A stretch of 64,000 nucleotides of DNA from Frankiales bacterium (GCA_025966135.1 JAOPVP010000046.1:1-64000); one strand, 5' to 3'. Positions 32,306-41,197 are shown, counted from the stretch's first letter. Translations and numbers: made by a program. The notes: generated from the sequence alone by a model not told the origin.

Positions 32306-33784
32306 TTAGACGATCGGGACGCCGGGCACGACCGTGCCGGCGGGCAGCGAGATCGACTTGCTCTCCAGGTAGGCGGCCAGGCCTTCGGGACCGAGCTCGC
32401 GGCCGACTCCGCTCTGCTTGAAGCCACCGAACGGGGCGGCGAACTCGAGGGCGAAGGCGTTGACGGTGTAGGTACCAGTGCGCACCTTGCGGGCGATGTC
32501 GATGCCGGCCGCGACGTCTGCGGTGAACACCGAGCCCGACAGGCCGAAGTCGCTGTCGTTGGCGATCCGGACCGCGTCCTCAGGGGTGTCGTAGGCGAGG
32601 ACGGAGACAACCGGGCCGAAGACCTCCTCCTGGGCGATCGTGTGCTTGGAGTCGACGTCGATGACGAGGGTCGGCTCGACGTACCAGCCGGTGGGCTGCG
32701 ACGAGGGACGACCGCCGCCGACCGCAATCTTGCCGCCCTCCTTCTGGGCGGTCGCGATGTAGCCCTCCACCCGGGCGCGCTGCCGCTCCGCGACCAGCGG
32801 GCCGATCTGCGTCGCCGGGTCCAGCGGGTCGCCGACGACCTGCGCCGCGGTCCACTCGGACAGGGCGTCGACGGTCTCGGAGTAGCGGTCGCGCGAGACC
32901 AGGATGCGGGTCTGCGCCACGCAGGCCTGGCCGTTGTTCATGAAGCCCGAGCCCAGGGCCTGCGGGACGGCGATCGACAGGTCGGCGTCGGGCAGGAAGA
33001 TGCTGGCGCTCTTGCCGCCCAGTTCGAGGGTGACGCGCTTGAGCTGGGCGCCGGCCGCCGCTGCGATCTTCTTGCCGGCCGCGGTCGAGCCGGTGAAACC
33101 CACCTTGTCGATGCCGGGGTGGGTGACGAGGTGCTCGCCGACCTCGCGGCCGGCCACGACGATGTTCAGGACGCCCTTCGGGAGGCCGATCTCCTCGCAC
33201 GCCTCGGCCAGCAGGTAGGCATCCAGCGGGGTCTCAGGGGACGGCTTCAGGACGACGGTGCAGCCTGCCAGCAGAGCAGGACCGAGCTTGAGGACCGTGG
33301 TGAACAGCGGGACGTTCCAGGGGACGATGGCCGCGGCGACGCCGACCGGCTCCCGACGCACCAGCGCCGGGCCCATGATGCCGTTGCGGACCTCCTCGAA
33401 GTTGTACGTCGCAGCCAGGCCCGCGTAGTAGTCGAGCACCATGGCGCTCGCGAAGATCTGGCCCATCTGTGAGAAGGAGAAGGGCGAGCCCATCTCGGTA
33501 CTGATGACGCCGGCCCAGTGGTCCATGCGGCCCTGGATGATGGCCGACAGGGCCGAAAGGTAGCCGGCCCGCTCGGCGGGCGCGAGGTGCGGCCAGGGGC
33601 CCTCGTCGAAGGCCTGGCGCGCGGCGGCCACGGCCTTGTCGATGTCTGCCTTGCTGCCGTCGGGCACCCGGGCGATGACCTGCTCGGTGTGGGGGCTGAT
33701 GACGTCGATCGTCCCGTTGCCCGAGGGGGCGATGAACTCGCCGCCGACGTAGATGTGCTCGCGCGTCTCCACCGTGTTGGCCAT
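32306..33784 (-). CDS. Aldehyde dehydrogenase under a KstR-type operator
   Basis: The 492-aa NAD(P)-dependent enzyme has the ALDH marks WNVPLFTTVLKLGPALLAGC, FTGSTAAGKKI, VTLELGGKSA with the general-base Glu, and GQACVAQTRILV with the nucleophile Cys. ATG 33784 has AGGAGG 10 nt upstream, and the frame upstream of it is not coding. A perfect KstR-core palindrome lies 51 bp before the start. Likely substrates are aldehydes from sterol tail oxidation or aldolytic cleavage; this is inference from the operator and position. It stands alone on the minus strand. Confidence 0.92.
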   Translation of the reverse strand: MANTVETREHIYVGGEFIAPSGNGTIDVISPHTEQVIARVPDGSKADIDKAVAAARQAFDEGPWPHLAPAERAGYLSALSAIIQGRMDHWAGVISTEMGSPFSFSQMGQIFASAMVLDYYAGLAATYNFEEVRNGIMGPALVRREPVGVAAAIVPWNVPLFTTVLKLGPALLAGCTVVLKPSPETPLDAYLLAEACEEIGLPKGVLNIVVAGREVGEHLVTHPGIDKVGFTGSTAAGKKIAAAAGAQLKRVTLELGGKSASIFLPDADLSIAVPQALGSGFMNNGQACVAQTRILVSRDRYSETVDALSEWTAAQVVGDPLDPATQIGPLVAERQRARVEGYIATAQKEGGKIAVGGGRPSSQPTGWYVEPTLVIDVDSKHTIAQEEVFGPVVSVLAYDTPEDAVRIANDSDFGLSGSVFTADVAAGIDIARKVRTGTYTVNAFALEFAAPFGGFKQSGVGRELGPEGLAAYLESKSISLPAGTVVPGVPIV

Positions 33785-33834
33785 GAACGTGGTGCCTCCT
33801 GTCGCGGGCGCCGATGCCCTCTGCCCGCGCAGTA

Positions 33835-33848
33835 TGGAACACGTTCTA
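33835..33848. promoter_or_regulatory. KstR-type operator before the aldehyde dehydrogenase gene
   Basis: TGGAACACGTTCTA fits TNNAACNNGTTNNA at every fixed position. It lies 51 bp upstream of the minus-strand start at 33784. Confidence 0.75.
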
Positions 33849-33904
33849 GGTGTTGCGCCAGTGCTCCCCGCCGTGGGGCGGCTGCTGTGGTGCACAGCCT
33901 CATA

Positions 33905-33934
33905 TCGGATCGCGTATGACTATCTGCGATCCGA
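33905..33934. terminator. 9-bp palindrome between the thioesterase gene and the ALDH promoter
   Basis: TCGGATCGC (33905-33913) and GCGATCCGA (33926-33934) are perfect complements with a 12-nt spacer. Its place 38 bp after the thioesterase stop suits a terminator of the fadE operon, but it could also be an operator for another regulator. The rest of the 188-bp gap shows nothing else apart from the KstR site. Confidence 0.45.
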
Positions 33935-33972
33935 CATGGTCCCGGGGGTGCATTGCCAGTTGGGGCAGCCAG

Positions 33973-34641
33973 CTAGGGCTGCTGGGCAGCGGCGCGCAGG
34001 GCCTTGGCGGGGTGACCGCCGACGGGCTCGATGAAGATGCCCGTCGCCTCGGCCAGCAGCGCGCCGTCCAACGTGCTGCGACCCCAGGCCACGACCTTTC
34101 GGCCGCTGTGCTCGAGAACGCCTGCCTCGTAGTCGATCCGGCGGTGCAGGGGTGTCCCACGACGCAGCTTTACCTCGAGAGTGCCGGTCAGCCCGGCGAT
34201 GCCCGAGGCGGCCTGGGCGACGCCCAGCAGGTCGTCGAAGGCTGAGATGACGTAGCCGCCATGCACCAGCCCGGGAGGTCCTTCGTAGGACTCACCGTAG
34301 GTCGCGTGACCGCGGGTGAGGTCGCCGTCGAACTGCAACGAAAGCGGCGCGGCGAGGGCGTTCGAGCGGCCGGACAGCGGGCTGCGCTCGAAGAGCGAGG
34401 CGTCGTCCCCAGCCAGGTGCAGGCCGAGCGAGCGGATGTCGGGCAGGTCGGCGAAAGCCTTACGCGCCAAGGCAATCCGCTCCTCGACCTCGGCGAGCTG
34501 CTGCTCGGTGACGGCCTCCACGTCGAGCATGAGGACATCACCGACCAGGGTGCGCAGTTCGTCGGCGAGGGCGTGCTTGCGGGCACGGCGGGGAGAAGGC
34601 GGCGGGTCCTCGGGGAACCAACGCTCGCGGGCGTGCGTCAC
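33973..34641 (-). CDS. Hotdog-fold acyl-CoA thioesterase (PaaI type)
   Basis: The 222-aa protein has an N-terminal helical part and a C-terminal hotdog domain with GPPGLVHGGYVISAFDDLLG, where the acidic residue after the long helix is the catalytic candidate. It would release CoA from dead-end sterol acyl-CoAs. GTG 34641 overlaps the upstream FadE stop by four bases (GTGA). It is the last gene of a three-gene operon with two FadE genes. A second thioesterase of the same architecture is encoded at 38251-38877. Confidence 0.85.
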   Translation of the reverse strand: MTHARERWFPEDPPPSPRRARKHALADELRTLVGDVLMLDVEAVTEQQLAEVEERIALARKAFADLPDIRSLGLHLAGDDASLFERSPLSGRSNALAAPLSLQFDGDLTRGHATYGESYEGPPGLVHGGYVISAFDDLLGVAQAASGIAGLTGTLEVKLRRGTPLHRRIDYEAGVLEHSGRKVVAWGRSTLDGALLAEATGIFIEPVGGHPAKALRAAAQQP

Positions 34642-35678
34642 CGGGCCGCGATCAGGTCGCCGAGCCGTTCGAGGGAGCGCTGCGCGCCGCCCAGCGAGAG
34701 CTCGACCACCTTCCCGATGAGGAACCACTTGTGCAGCGGGTAGCTGACGTCGACGCCCAGTCCGCCGTGCAGGTGCACGGCCTTCGACACGACACGTTGC
34801 ACGCCCTCGGCGCCCCAGAAGGCCGCGATAGCCGTCTGCTCGCCCGCGGGCAGCCCCTGGTCGAGACGCCAGACAGCTTGCTGCGTCGTGAGACGCATCG
34901 CCTCGACGTCGATCCAGCAGTCGCTCACCTGGCAGGTGATGGCCTGGAAGGTGGCGAGCGGCTTTCCGAACTGCTCCCGCGTCGATACGTGGCGGGCGGC
35001 GATCTGCAACGACTGCTCGGCGACTCCCACGGCGTAGGCGCACTGCAGCAGGGTCAGCCGCGCCAGGGCGTCCTCGAGGGCCGACCGACCGGTGGCCAGC
35101 TCCACAGCCAGGGTCCCGTGCAAGGTGATCGTGGCGTGCGGCTCCTGGGAGCTGACCACCTCGTCCTGCAGCGTGGCCGCGGACAGGTCGACGAGCGCCA
35201 GCACGTCGGTCCCGTCGTCGGCGCGGGCGGCCACTACCGCGTGCGACGCCTCGCGGGCCCAGGCGACGGCCAGCTGGGTGCCGCTGAGAGCCCAGCGGTC
35301 GCCTGCGCGCACAGCGGTGACGCCAGCTGTCCAGCCGTCCGCCCCGATCGCGGGAACCATGACCGCACTTCCCGTGAGGGCCGCCGTGAGGAGCGGGGAG
35401 TCGGAGAGCAACGGCAGAGCAGCAAGCACGGGTACGACGGGGACGCGCCCGGCCGCCCGGCCTGCCTCCTCGGCGACCACGGCGGCGACGGCGAGCGGCA
35501 GCCCGCCTCCTCCGAACTCCTCGGCGACGGACAGGCCCAGCAGACCGGCCTCGCCGAGCCGGGTCCACAGGTCGGTGTCGAAACCGGCGACGCCCAGGCC
35601 AGGATGGGTGGCGGTGGCGAACAGCTGCGCGGCCAGACCACGGACGGCCTGCTGCTCTTCGGTCGGGGTGAAGTCCAT
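34638..35678 (-). CDS. Acyl-CoA dehydrogenase, FadE28/FadE27-like non-catalytic partner subunit
   Basis: The 346-aa protein starts MDFTPTEEQQAVRGLAAQL and has the ACAD C-terminal helices (STREQFGKPLATFQAI, VHLHGGLGVDVSYPLHKW). Its middle domain is shortened, as in the small subunits of the alpha2beta2 sterol acyl-CoA dehydrogenases ChsE1-ChsE2 and ChsE4-ChsE5. It lacks the NHER catalytic Glu of its partner. It lies 5 bp after the larger FadE gene and should form a heteromeric enzyme with it. Assignment to a particular side-chain cycle is inference. Confidence 0.85.
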   Translation of the reverse strand: MDFTPTEEQQAVRGLAAQLFATATHPGLGVAGFDTDLWTRLGEAGLLGLSVAEEFGGGGLPLAVAAVVAEEAGRAAGRVPVVPVLAALPLLSDSPLLTAALTGSAVMVPAIGADGWTAGVTAVRAGDRWALSGTQLAVAWAREASHAVVAARADDGTDVLALVDLSAATLQDEVVSSQEPHATITLHGTLAVELATGRSALEDALARLTLLQCAYAVGVAEQSLQIAARHVSTREQFGKPLATFQAITCQVSDCWIDVEAMRLTTQQAVWRLDQGLPAGEQTAIAAFWGAEGVQRVVSKAVHLHGGLGVDVSYPLHKWFLIGKVVELSLGGAQRSLERLGDLIAAR

Positions 35679-35683
35679 GTCCA

Positions 35684-36862
35684 CTACCTCTTGCTGCGGG
35701 GGAGGCCGAGGGCGGTCTGCGCGAGGATCTCGCGCTGCACCTCGTTGGAACCGCCGCCGAAGGTGCGGACCGGTGCAGTGCGGTAGGCCTTCTCGAGGAC
35801 GCCGGCGAGCTCGGCCCCGGCGGACCCCTTCTGCAGGAAGCCGGCCCGTCCGAGCACCTCGAGCAGGAGGCGGTAGCACTCGATGTCGGTCTCCGAGCCG
35901 TACACCTTCCCGCTCGACGCGTCCGCGGGCGTGAGCGCGCCCACCTCGGTCTTCCAGGCCATCCGCCAGTTGAGCAGTTTCAGCGCTTCTAGTCGCGCAT
36001 AGACGCGGGCGAGCGTCTGGCGCACCCACGGCACGTCGATGAGCCGGGTCCCGTCGGGCGAGGTCTCCCGGGTGGCCCAGGTACGGACGGCCTCGAAGAG
36101 CTCGAGTGACCGGCCGCCCATGGCCGCCAGGGCGACCCGCTCGTGGTTGAGCTGCGAGGTGATGAGCTGCCAGCCGGCGTCGATGTCGCCGACCACCATC
36201 GACACCGGGACGTGCACGTCCTCGTAGTACGTGGCGCTCGTGACCTCGCCGCCCACGGTGACGATCGGGGTCGCGGTGAAGCCAGGGCTGTTCGTGTCGA
36301 CGAGCAGGATCGTGATGCCCTTGTGCTTGGCCGCGTCGGGGTTGGTGCGGACCGCGAGCCAGATGTAGTCCGCGGTCAGGCCACCGGTCGTGTAGACCTT
36401 GTTTCCGTTGACCACGAACTCCTCGCCCTGGCGCTCGGCGCGGGTCCGCAGCGAGGCAAGGTCGGTGCCCGATCCGGGCTCGGTGTAGCCGATGGCGACG
36501 TCGAGGTTGCCTGCCAGGATCCGCGGCAGGAAGAAGTCCTTCTGCGCCTGCGAGCCGTGCCGCATGATCGTCGGGCCCACCGTGTTGAGGGCGATCATCG
36601 GCACCGGTGCGCCGGCCCGGGTGGCCTCGTCGAAGAACACGAACTGCTCGAGGACCGAGCGTCCTTGACCGCCGTACTCGGCGGGCCAGCCGATGCCCAG
36701 CCAGCCGTCGGCGCCGAGCTTCTGCCGCACCTCGCGCGAGGTCGCTCCGCCATGCCCTTCGCTGGCGAGCGCCTCCTTGACGGCCGGCGTGAGCAGGCTT
36801 GCGAAGTACGATCGGAGCTGGTCGCGGAGCTCGTGCTGGGACGGGGTGTAGTCGAGGTACAC
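35684..36862 (-). CDS. Acyl-CoA dehydrogenase, FadE29-like catalytic subunit
   Basis: The 392-aa protein has the FAD-binding IGYTEPGSGTDLASL region (residues 124-138), catalytic Glu241 in QLNHERVAL, and TFGGGSNEVQREI near the C-terminus. KVYTTGGLTADYIWL and KHKGITILLVDT are close to mycobacterial FadE29 (ChsE2), which dehydrogenates the three-carbon side-chain CoA ester. It is first in the operon FadE-FadE-thioesterase and has a perfect KstR palindrome 14 bp upstream. The FadE26 branch is the alternative. Confidence 0.88.
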   Translation of the reverse strand: MYLDYTPSQHELRDQLRSYFASLLTPAVKEALASEGHGGATSREVRQKLGADGWLGIGWPAEYGGQGRSVLEQFVFFDEATRAGAPVPMIALNTVGPTIMRHGSQAQKDFFLPRILAGNLDVAIGYTEPGSGTDLASLRTRAERQGEEFVVNGNKVYTTGGLTADYIWLAVRTNPDAAKHKGITILLVDTNSPGFTATPIVTVGGEVTSATYYEDVHVPVSMVVGDIDAGWQLITSQLNHERVALAAMGGRSLELFEAVRTWATRETSPDGTRLIDVPWVRQTLARVYARLEALKLLNWRMAWKTEVGALTPADASSGKVYGSETDIECYRLLLEVLGRAGFLQKGSAGAELAGVLEKAYRTAPVRTFGGGSNEVQREILAQTALGLPRSKR

Positions 36863-36876
36863 GTACTCTCCAGATC

Positions 36877-36890
36877 TAGAACGTGTTCTA
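36877..36890. promoter_or_regulatory. Perfect KstR-type operator before the fadE operon
   Basis: TAGAACGTGTTCTA is a full 14-bp palindrome and the best KstR match in the window. It ends 32 bp before the MFS stop and starts 14 bp upstream of the FadE ATG at 36862, so a repressor would block transcription of the fadE operon. Confidence 0.85.
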
Positions 36891-36922
36891 CCGGTGAAGT
36901 AGAGCAGCGGTGGGCGGCGTCG

Positions 36923-38254
36923 TCAATCGCCCACGCGAGCGGCGGGGTTGAGGGCCGCCTGCAGGTCCCGCTCGATGTGGCGTCTGCCGTACAGCAGCAG
37001 CACGCTGCCGACGAGCACGACCGGGGTGACCCAGCGGAACGCGAAGCCCAGGTCGCCGACGACCTCGCCGGTGTGGATCCGAATCTTGTGGCTGTCTGCC
37101 AGCGTGCCGATGAGGGGCGGCGTGGCAGCGGCCAGCACGTTGGCGCAGAGCTTGAGGATCCCGAAGGAGGTCCCACGCAGGTCGGCTCGGACCACTTCGG
37201 CCGCGATGCACGTCAACGGGGGCAGCGAGGAGACGACCAGCGCGACGCCGACCATCTGCAGCGGCAGGCGCGCGGCGTAGACGGGGATCCCGTCGATGAA
37301 GCTCAGCTGGAGCAGGAGTGCGCCGCTGCCGGTGACCGCCCCGGCGAGCAGCATCGGTGCGCCCAGCACGCGGCCTCGGATCCTGTCGGTCACGATGCCG
37401 CCGCCGATCCCGCCGGCGATGGCGCCCAGCAGGATGACGCCGCCGGCGATGCCGCCGGCCGAGCCCTCCGAGAGTCCCGAGGAGCGCACGTGATAGCTGA
37501 CACCCCAGAACCCGAGCGCGGTCAGGATCCCGTTGATGAAAGCGGTCGCGAGCAGCAGCACCCGCAGGGACGGCACGGCCAGCACCTCACGGACGCCGCG
37601 CCACACCCCGATCGCAGGGACGGAGACCGCCGCCGGCAGGACGGGCACGGGCGCGTCGGACTCACCCCGCGGAGGCAGCGGCATCCGCCGTACCAGGATG
37701 GCGACGAGGATGCCCGGAAGGCCGATGGCCAGGACCGCGACCCGCCACCCGAAGGCCGCACCCAGCGCCGCGCCGATGCCGATGCCGACGCCGACACCGA
37801 CGGTCGGTACGACCCGCTGCCAGGCGAAGGCCCGTCCACGCACCTCGACGGAGTAGTAGTCGGCGACCAGCGACTGGGCGGCCGGGTCGTTGATGGCGTC
37901 GCCCGCTCCCAGGGCCGACCGGACGGCGAACAGCTGCCAGAAGCTCTGGGCCGCGGCAGCGAGCCCGGTCGCGAGCGACCACAGGCCGAGGACCCCGGCC
38001 ATGAGCACGCGCCGGTCTGTCCGGTCGGCCAAGAGCCCCCCGGGTACGGCGAGCAGCAGCGAGGCCACGATAAGCGCGGTATTGAGGTAGCCGGCCGTCT
38101 GGTCGTCGAAGTGCAGCTCGCGCTGGATGGCGGGCAAGACGCCCGGGAGGACCCCGCGATCGACGGCGTCGACCAGCCCCACGAGGCAGAGCACGACCAG
38201 GGGTCGGGTCCCGTACTGGCCCCACTTGGTGATCGCGGCGGCCCCCGTGGTCAT
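36923..38254 (-). CDS. MFS transporter, Spns-like
   Basis: The 443-aa protein has about twelve membrane helices. The first loop has GLLADRTDRRVLMAG (MFS motif A), and the 4th helix region has AVRSALGAGDAINDPAAQSLVADYY, as in the spinster-like branch. It could carry sterol acids or pathway intermediates across the membrane, inward or outward. ATG 38254 overlaps the upstream thioesterase stop, so it belongs to the operon ferredoxin-echA19-thioesterase-MFS. The substrate is unknown. Confidence 0.85.
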   Translation of the reverse strand: MTTGAAAITKWGQYGTRPLVVLCLVGLVDAVDRGVLPGVLPAIQRELHFDDQTAGYLNTALIVASLLLAVPGGLLADRTDRRVLMAGVLGLWSLATGLAAAAQSFWQLFAVRSALGAGDAINDPAAQSLVADYYSVEVRGRAFAWQRVVPTVGVGVGIGIGAALGAAFGWRVAVLAIGLPGILVAILVRRMPLPPRGESDAPVPVLPAAVSVPAIGVWRGVREVLAVPSLRVLLLATAFINGILTALGFWGVSYHVRSSGLSEGSAGGIAGGVILLGAIAGGIGGGIVTDRIRGRVLGAPMLLAGAVTGSGALLLQLSFIDGIPVYAARLPLQMVGVALVVSSLPPLTCIAAEVVRADLRGTSFGILKLCANVLAAATPPLIGTLADSHKIRIHTGEVVGDLGFAFRWVTPVVLVGSVLLLYGRRHIERDLQAALNPAARVGD

Positions 38255-38877
38255 CCCCGAGCCATGTCCGGGAACAGCCGTTTGGCGTGCTGCTCCGTGA
38301 GGCGGAAGAAGGTCGCCGTGGCAGTGACCGTGGTCGTGTCGCCAGCTGCGATCGACCCTTCCATGCGGACCTTGCGGTCGCTGCTCTCCAGCACCCTGGC
38401 CCTGATGTGCAGGTCGGTGTGGATCGGGGTGGGAGCGCGGTAGCGGACCTCCAGCCCGACGGTCATCCCAGCGACGCCCGCGGCAACGCCGGCCTCGCCG
38501 AACAGCTGATCCAGCACCATCGACAGCACCCCGCCGTGCACCAGTCCGGGGGCGCCCTCGTACGCGGTCCCGAACCGCACCGTGCCGGTCACGCCCTCGG
38601 CCGTGCATGACGTCAGGACCGTGGGTGCGGCCAGCGGGTTCCCGCTGCCAACCACGGTGTTGTACGGCGAGGGCTGCGGGTCGTGGCGGTCCGGCACCCA
38701 GGGCCCGTCCCGCAGGTGCTGGTCCAGCAAGGACGTCGCACGGTCGACCGAGGCGACGGCGTCGAGCAGGTCGCCCGGTGCGGCCTGGGTGCGGACCGCG
38801 ACCTCCATCAGCCGGCGCACCGCGTCGGCCAGGAGGTCGGCGTTCTCGGTGAGCCGGGTCGGGCGGTGCTCGGACAT
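38251..38877 (-). CDS. Hotdog-fold acyl-CoA thioesterase
   Basis: The 208-aa protein has the PaaI-like hotdog core with GAPGLVHGGVLSMVLDQLFG and a YRAPTPIHTDLHIRARVLESSDRKVRMEG strand region. It has the same architecture as the thioesterase at 33973-34641, suggesting paralogues with different chain preferences. It lies 6 bp after echA19 and overlaps the MFS start, so it is part of that KstR-flanked operon. Confidence 0.85.
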   Translation of the reverse strand: MSEHRPTRLTENADLLADAVRRLMEVAVRTQAAPGDLLDAVASVDRATSLLDQHLRDGPWVPDRHDPQPSPYNTVVGSGNPLAAPTVLTSCTAEGVTGTVRFGTAYEGAPGLVHGGVLSMVLDQLFGEAGVAAGVAGMTVGLEVRYRAPTPIHTDLHIRARVLESSDRKVRMEGSIAAGDTTTVTATATFFRLTEQHAKRLFPDMARG

Positions 38878-38883
38878 GGCCGG

Positions 38884-39681
38884 CTACCGGCCGACGAAGT
38901 TGGGCTTGCGCTTCTCGGCGAAGGCGCGCGGCCCTTCCTTGGCATCCTCGGTCGCGAAGACGTGCATCCCGATCTCGAGCTCGATCTTGAGTGCCTCGTC
39001 CTCCGGCAGTCCCTCGGTCTCGCGCAGCGAACGCAGCACGGACTTGACGGCGATCGGCCCGTTCTCGCAGATGGCGTCGGCGATCTCGTGGGCCTTCCTC
39101 AGCGCGTCGCCGTTGGGCACCACGTGGCCGATCAGGCCGTAGGACAGGGCCTCCTGCGCCGTGATGGTCTTGCCGGTGAGCAGCATCTCGGCCGCGACCG
39201 TGTAAGGGATCTGGCGCCGCAGTCGCACCGTCGAGCCGCCCAGTGGGAACAGGCCACGGCGCACCTCCGCCACGCCGAAGGTCGCTGACTCGCCGGCTAC
39301 CCGGATGTCTGTGGCCTGCAGGATCTCCGTCCCGCCGGCGATGGCCGGCCCCTCGACCGCGGCGATGAGCGGCTTGGTCAGGCGGTAGTGGCGCAGCAGG
39401 GCCTTCCAGGCCATGCCCGCGTCCTCCTTGTACCGCTGGGCGTACGCGTCGCCCGGGTCCGGCTGGCTCATCATCGCCTTGAGGTCGGCGCCGGCGCAGA
39501 ACACCTCGGTCGACCCCGTGAGGATGACCACGCGGATGTCGTCGTCCTCGTCAGCTCGTACCCAGGCCTCGGCCATGCGTGCCAGCATGTTGGGGGAGAA
39601 GGCGTTCTTGGCCTCCGGCCGGTTCATCGTGAGGACCAGCGTGTGGCCGGTCTGTTCGACGAGCAGGTGCTCCAGGGTCAC
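38884..39681 (-). CDS. echA19: Steroid enoyl-CoA hydratase, EchA19-like
   Basis: The 265-aa crotonase has the oxyanion-hole segments [10 protein letters not shown] and [28 protein letters not shown]. The run [31 protein letters not shown], the [13 protein letters not shown] helix and the ending [17 protein letters not shown] are nearly the same as in mycobacterial EchA19 as I recall it. That enzyme hydrates the unsaturated C5 or longer steroid side-chain CoA. It is second in the operon, 16 bp after the ferredoxin gene. Confidence 0.88.
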   Translation of the reverse strand: MTLEHLLVEQTGHTLVLTMNRPEAKNAFSPNMLARMAEAWVRADEDDDIRVVILTGSTEVFCAGADLKAMMSQPDPGDAYAQRYKEDAGMAWKALLRHYRLTKPLIAAVEGPAIAGGTEILQATDIRVAGESATFGVAEVRRGLFPLGGSTVRLRRQIPYTVAAEMLLTGKTITAQEALSYGLIGHVVPNGDALRKAHEIADAICENGPIAVKSVLRSLRETEGLPEDEALKIELEIGMHVFATEDAKEGPRAFAEKRKPNFVGR

Positions 39682-39697
39682 AGGAAGTGCTCCATCT

Positions 39698-39919
39698 CTA
39701 CGGGAAGACCTCGGCGCCAGAGTCGGCGTCGCGAGCGGTGATGGCTTCGACGGGACAGCTTTCGAAGGCCTCGAGGAGGGCCGGGGTCTCCGTCACGGGA
39801 TTGGTCTTCACGAACGACTTGCGGTCGGCGCCTGCCTCGAAGACGGCGGGCGCGAAGTTGCGGCAGTAGCCGCTGCTGATGCACGTGGGGCCGACCTCGA
39901 CCTCGAGCGATCTGGACAC
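39698..39919 (-). CDS. 3Fe-4S ferredoxin, FdxD-like
   Basis: The 73-aa ferredoxin has CISSGYC, FAPAVFE and a later FESCPVEAI, the three-cysteine pattern of 3Fe-4S ferredoxins that serve actinobacterial P450s. GTG 39919 has AAGGAGG just upstream; a longer frame reaching 39970 runs through the promoter and is unlikely. It resembles FdxD, encoded near fadE26/fadE27 in mycobacteria. It would deliver electrons to the P450 at 48387-49637. It is first in its operon. Confidence 0.85.
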   Translation of the reverse strand: MSRSLEVEVGPTCISSGYCRNFAPAVFEAGADRKSFVKTNPVTETPALLEAFESCPVEAITARDADSGAEVFP

Positions 39920-39977
39920 CTGGGACCTCCTTTTGCTGCACCGGCTCGGCAAGGTAACAGCCTGCCGCACTCCATGC

Positions 39978-39991
39978 TAGAACCTGTTCTC
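39978..39991. promoter_or_regulatory. KstR-type operator before the ferredoxin-echA19 operon
   Basis: TAGAACCTGTTCTC matches the core except for the last base. It lies 59 bp upstream of the ferredoxin start (39919) in the 198-bp divergent interval shared with the phosphotransferase operon. Confidence 0.65.
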
Positions 39992-40072
39992 GTTCCTGAG
40001 GAGTCGGTGCTTTCCGTACGCCAGCCTTCCGTACAAACTCCGCCTAACCCACCCTGGCGCTTGCCCCCTGAC

Positions 40073-40086
40073 AAGAACAGGTTCTA
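40073..40086. promoter_or_regulatory. KstR-type operator before the phosphotransferase operon
   Basis: AAGAACAGGTTCTA differs from TNNAACNNGTTNNA only at the first base. It lies 32 bp upstream of GTG 40118. With the site at 39978 it gives each divergent operon its own operator. Confidence 0.65.
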
Positions 40087-40117
40087 GGTTCGGCCGACAG
40101 CGACAAGGGGGTCGACC

Positions 40118-41197
40118 GTGCCAATCCCGGCGCAACGTGATGTGGACCAGTCCGCCAAGCAGCTCGCAGCCTGGCTCGCGCCCAGGGTCGACGCCGACGG
40201 TGACCTCCTGCTCTCGCCGTTCCGCGGCCCTGGGGCGACCGGTTTCTCCAACGAGACCCTGATCGTGGACGGCACCTGGTCGTGTGGGGGTCAGCCGCAG
40301 CAGGCCACCTGGGTCGTCCGCGTCGCGCCGTCCGGCTACACCCTGTTCCCCGACGCTGCCTTCGAGGTCCAGCACACGCTGCTGAAGACCCTGGCGACAC
40401 AGACCTCGATCCCGGTACCGAACGTCCGGTGGTACGAGACCGACCCGGCTGTGCTGGGCGCGCCCTTCTTCGTCATGGACGAGGTCCAGGGCGTGGTGCC
40501 GCCCGACAACCCGCCGTACCACGTCTCTGGGTGGTTGCACGACGTGACGCCGGAGGTGCGGGAGCGCATCTGGTGGGGCGCGATCGACACGATGGCTGAG
40601 CTGCACACGCTGGACTGGCGGGCGCTCGGTCTCGGGTTCCTCGACAAGCCGGAACTGGGGACTCCCGGGCTCGGGCAGCAGCTGAGCTACTACGAGCGCT
40701 TCCTGGAGTCGGTCGAGAAGGACGAGCAGGTGCCGATGGCCCGGCGTGCGCTGGCCTGGCTGAAGGACAACCTGCCCGCCGAGGAGCCGCTGGTGCTCTG
40801 CTGGGGTGACGCCCGTGTCGGCAACGTGATGTACGACGACAACGGCAACCGGCTCGCCGTGCTCGACTGGGAGATGGTCTCGCTGGGCTCGCCGAGCCAG
40901 GACGTGGCGTGGGCGTGGTTCCTCGACCGGCACCACTGCGAGGGGATGGAGGTCCCTCGGCTGGCGGGCTTCCCCTCCAAGGAGGAGACGATCGCGCGCT
41001 ATCAGGCGCGCAGCGGTCGGATCTTGGACAACTTCGACTTCTACGAGGTCTTCGCGGGCTTCCGGTTCTGCGTGATCATGGCCAGGCTCGCCGTCATCTT
41101 CAAGGACTGGGGGCTGCTGCCGGCGGCGGACGGGATGGCCCAGGAGAACGCCGTCACCAGGGTCACCGCACGCGTCCTCGAGGAGCGCGGATGCTGA
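40118..41197 (+). CDS. APH/ACAD10-like phosphotransferase family protein
   Basis: The 359-aa protein has the aminoglycoside-phosphotransferase/choline-kinase fold. Its catalytic segment is LCWGDARVGNVMYDDNG, where the usual His of HGD is Trp but the Asp and Asn are kept, followed by VLDWEMVSLGSPSQDVAWAW with the metal-binding Asp. Relatives such as ACAD10/11 and LvaA phosphorylate hydroxyacyl-CoA esters. With a KstR operator upstream, this one may act on a hydroxylated sterol-tail CoA; that is inference. It overlaps the next gene by seven bases. Confidence 0.8.
   Translation: MPIPAQRDVDQSAKQLAAWLAPRVDADGDLLLSPFRGPGATGFSNETLIVDGTWSCGGQPQQATWVVRVAPSGYTLFPDAAFEVQHTLLKTLATQTSIPVPNVRWYETDPAVLGAPFFVMDEVQGVVPPDNPPYHVSGWLHDVTPEVRERIWWGAIDTMAELHTLDWRALGLGFLDKPELGTPGLGQQLSYYERFLESVEKDEQVPMARRALAWLKDNLPAEEPLVLCWGDARVGNVMYDDNGNRLAVLDWEMVSLGSPSQDVAWAWFLDRHHCEGMEVPRLAGFPSKEETIARYQARSGRILDNFDFYEVFAGFRFCVIMARLAVIFKDWGLLPAADGMAQENAVTRVTARVLEERGC

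Noticed and set aside
40118..41197. Aminoglycoside resistance kinase
   Set aside because: The WGDARVGN motif and the sterol-operon context fit the ACAD10-like branch rather than drug phosphotransferases.
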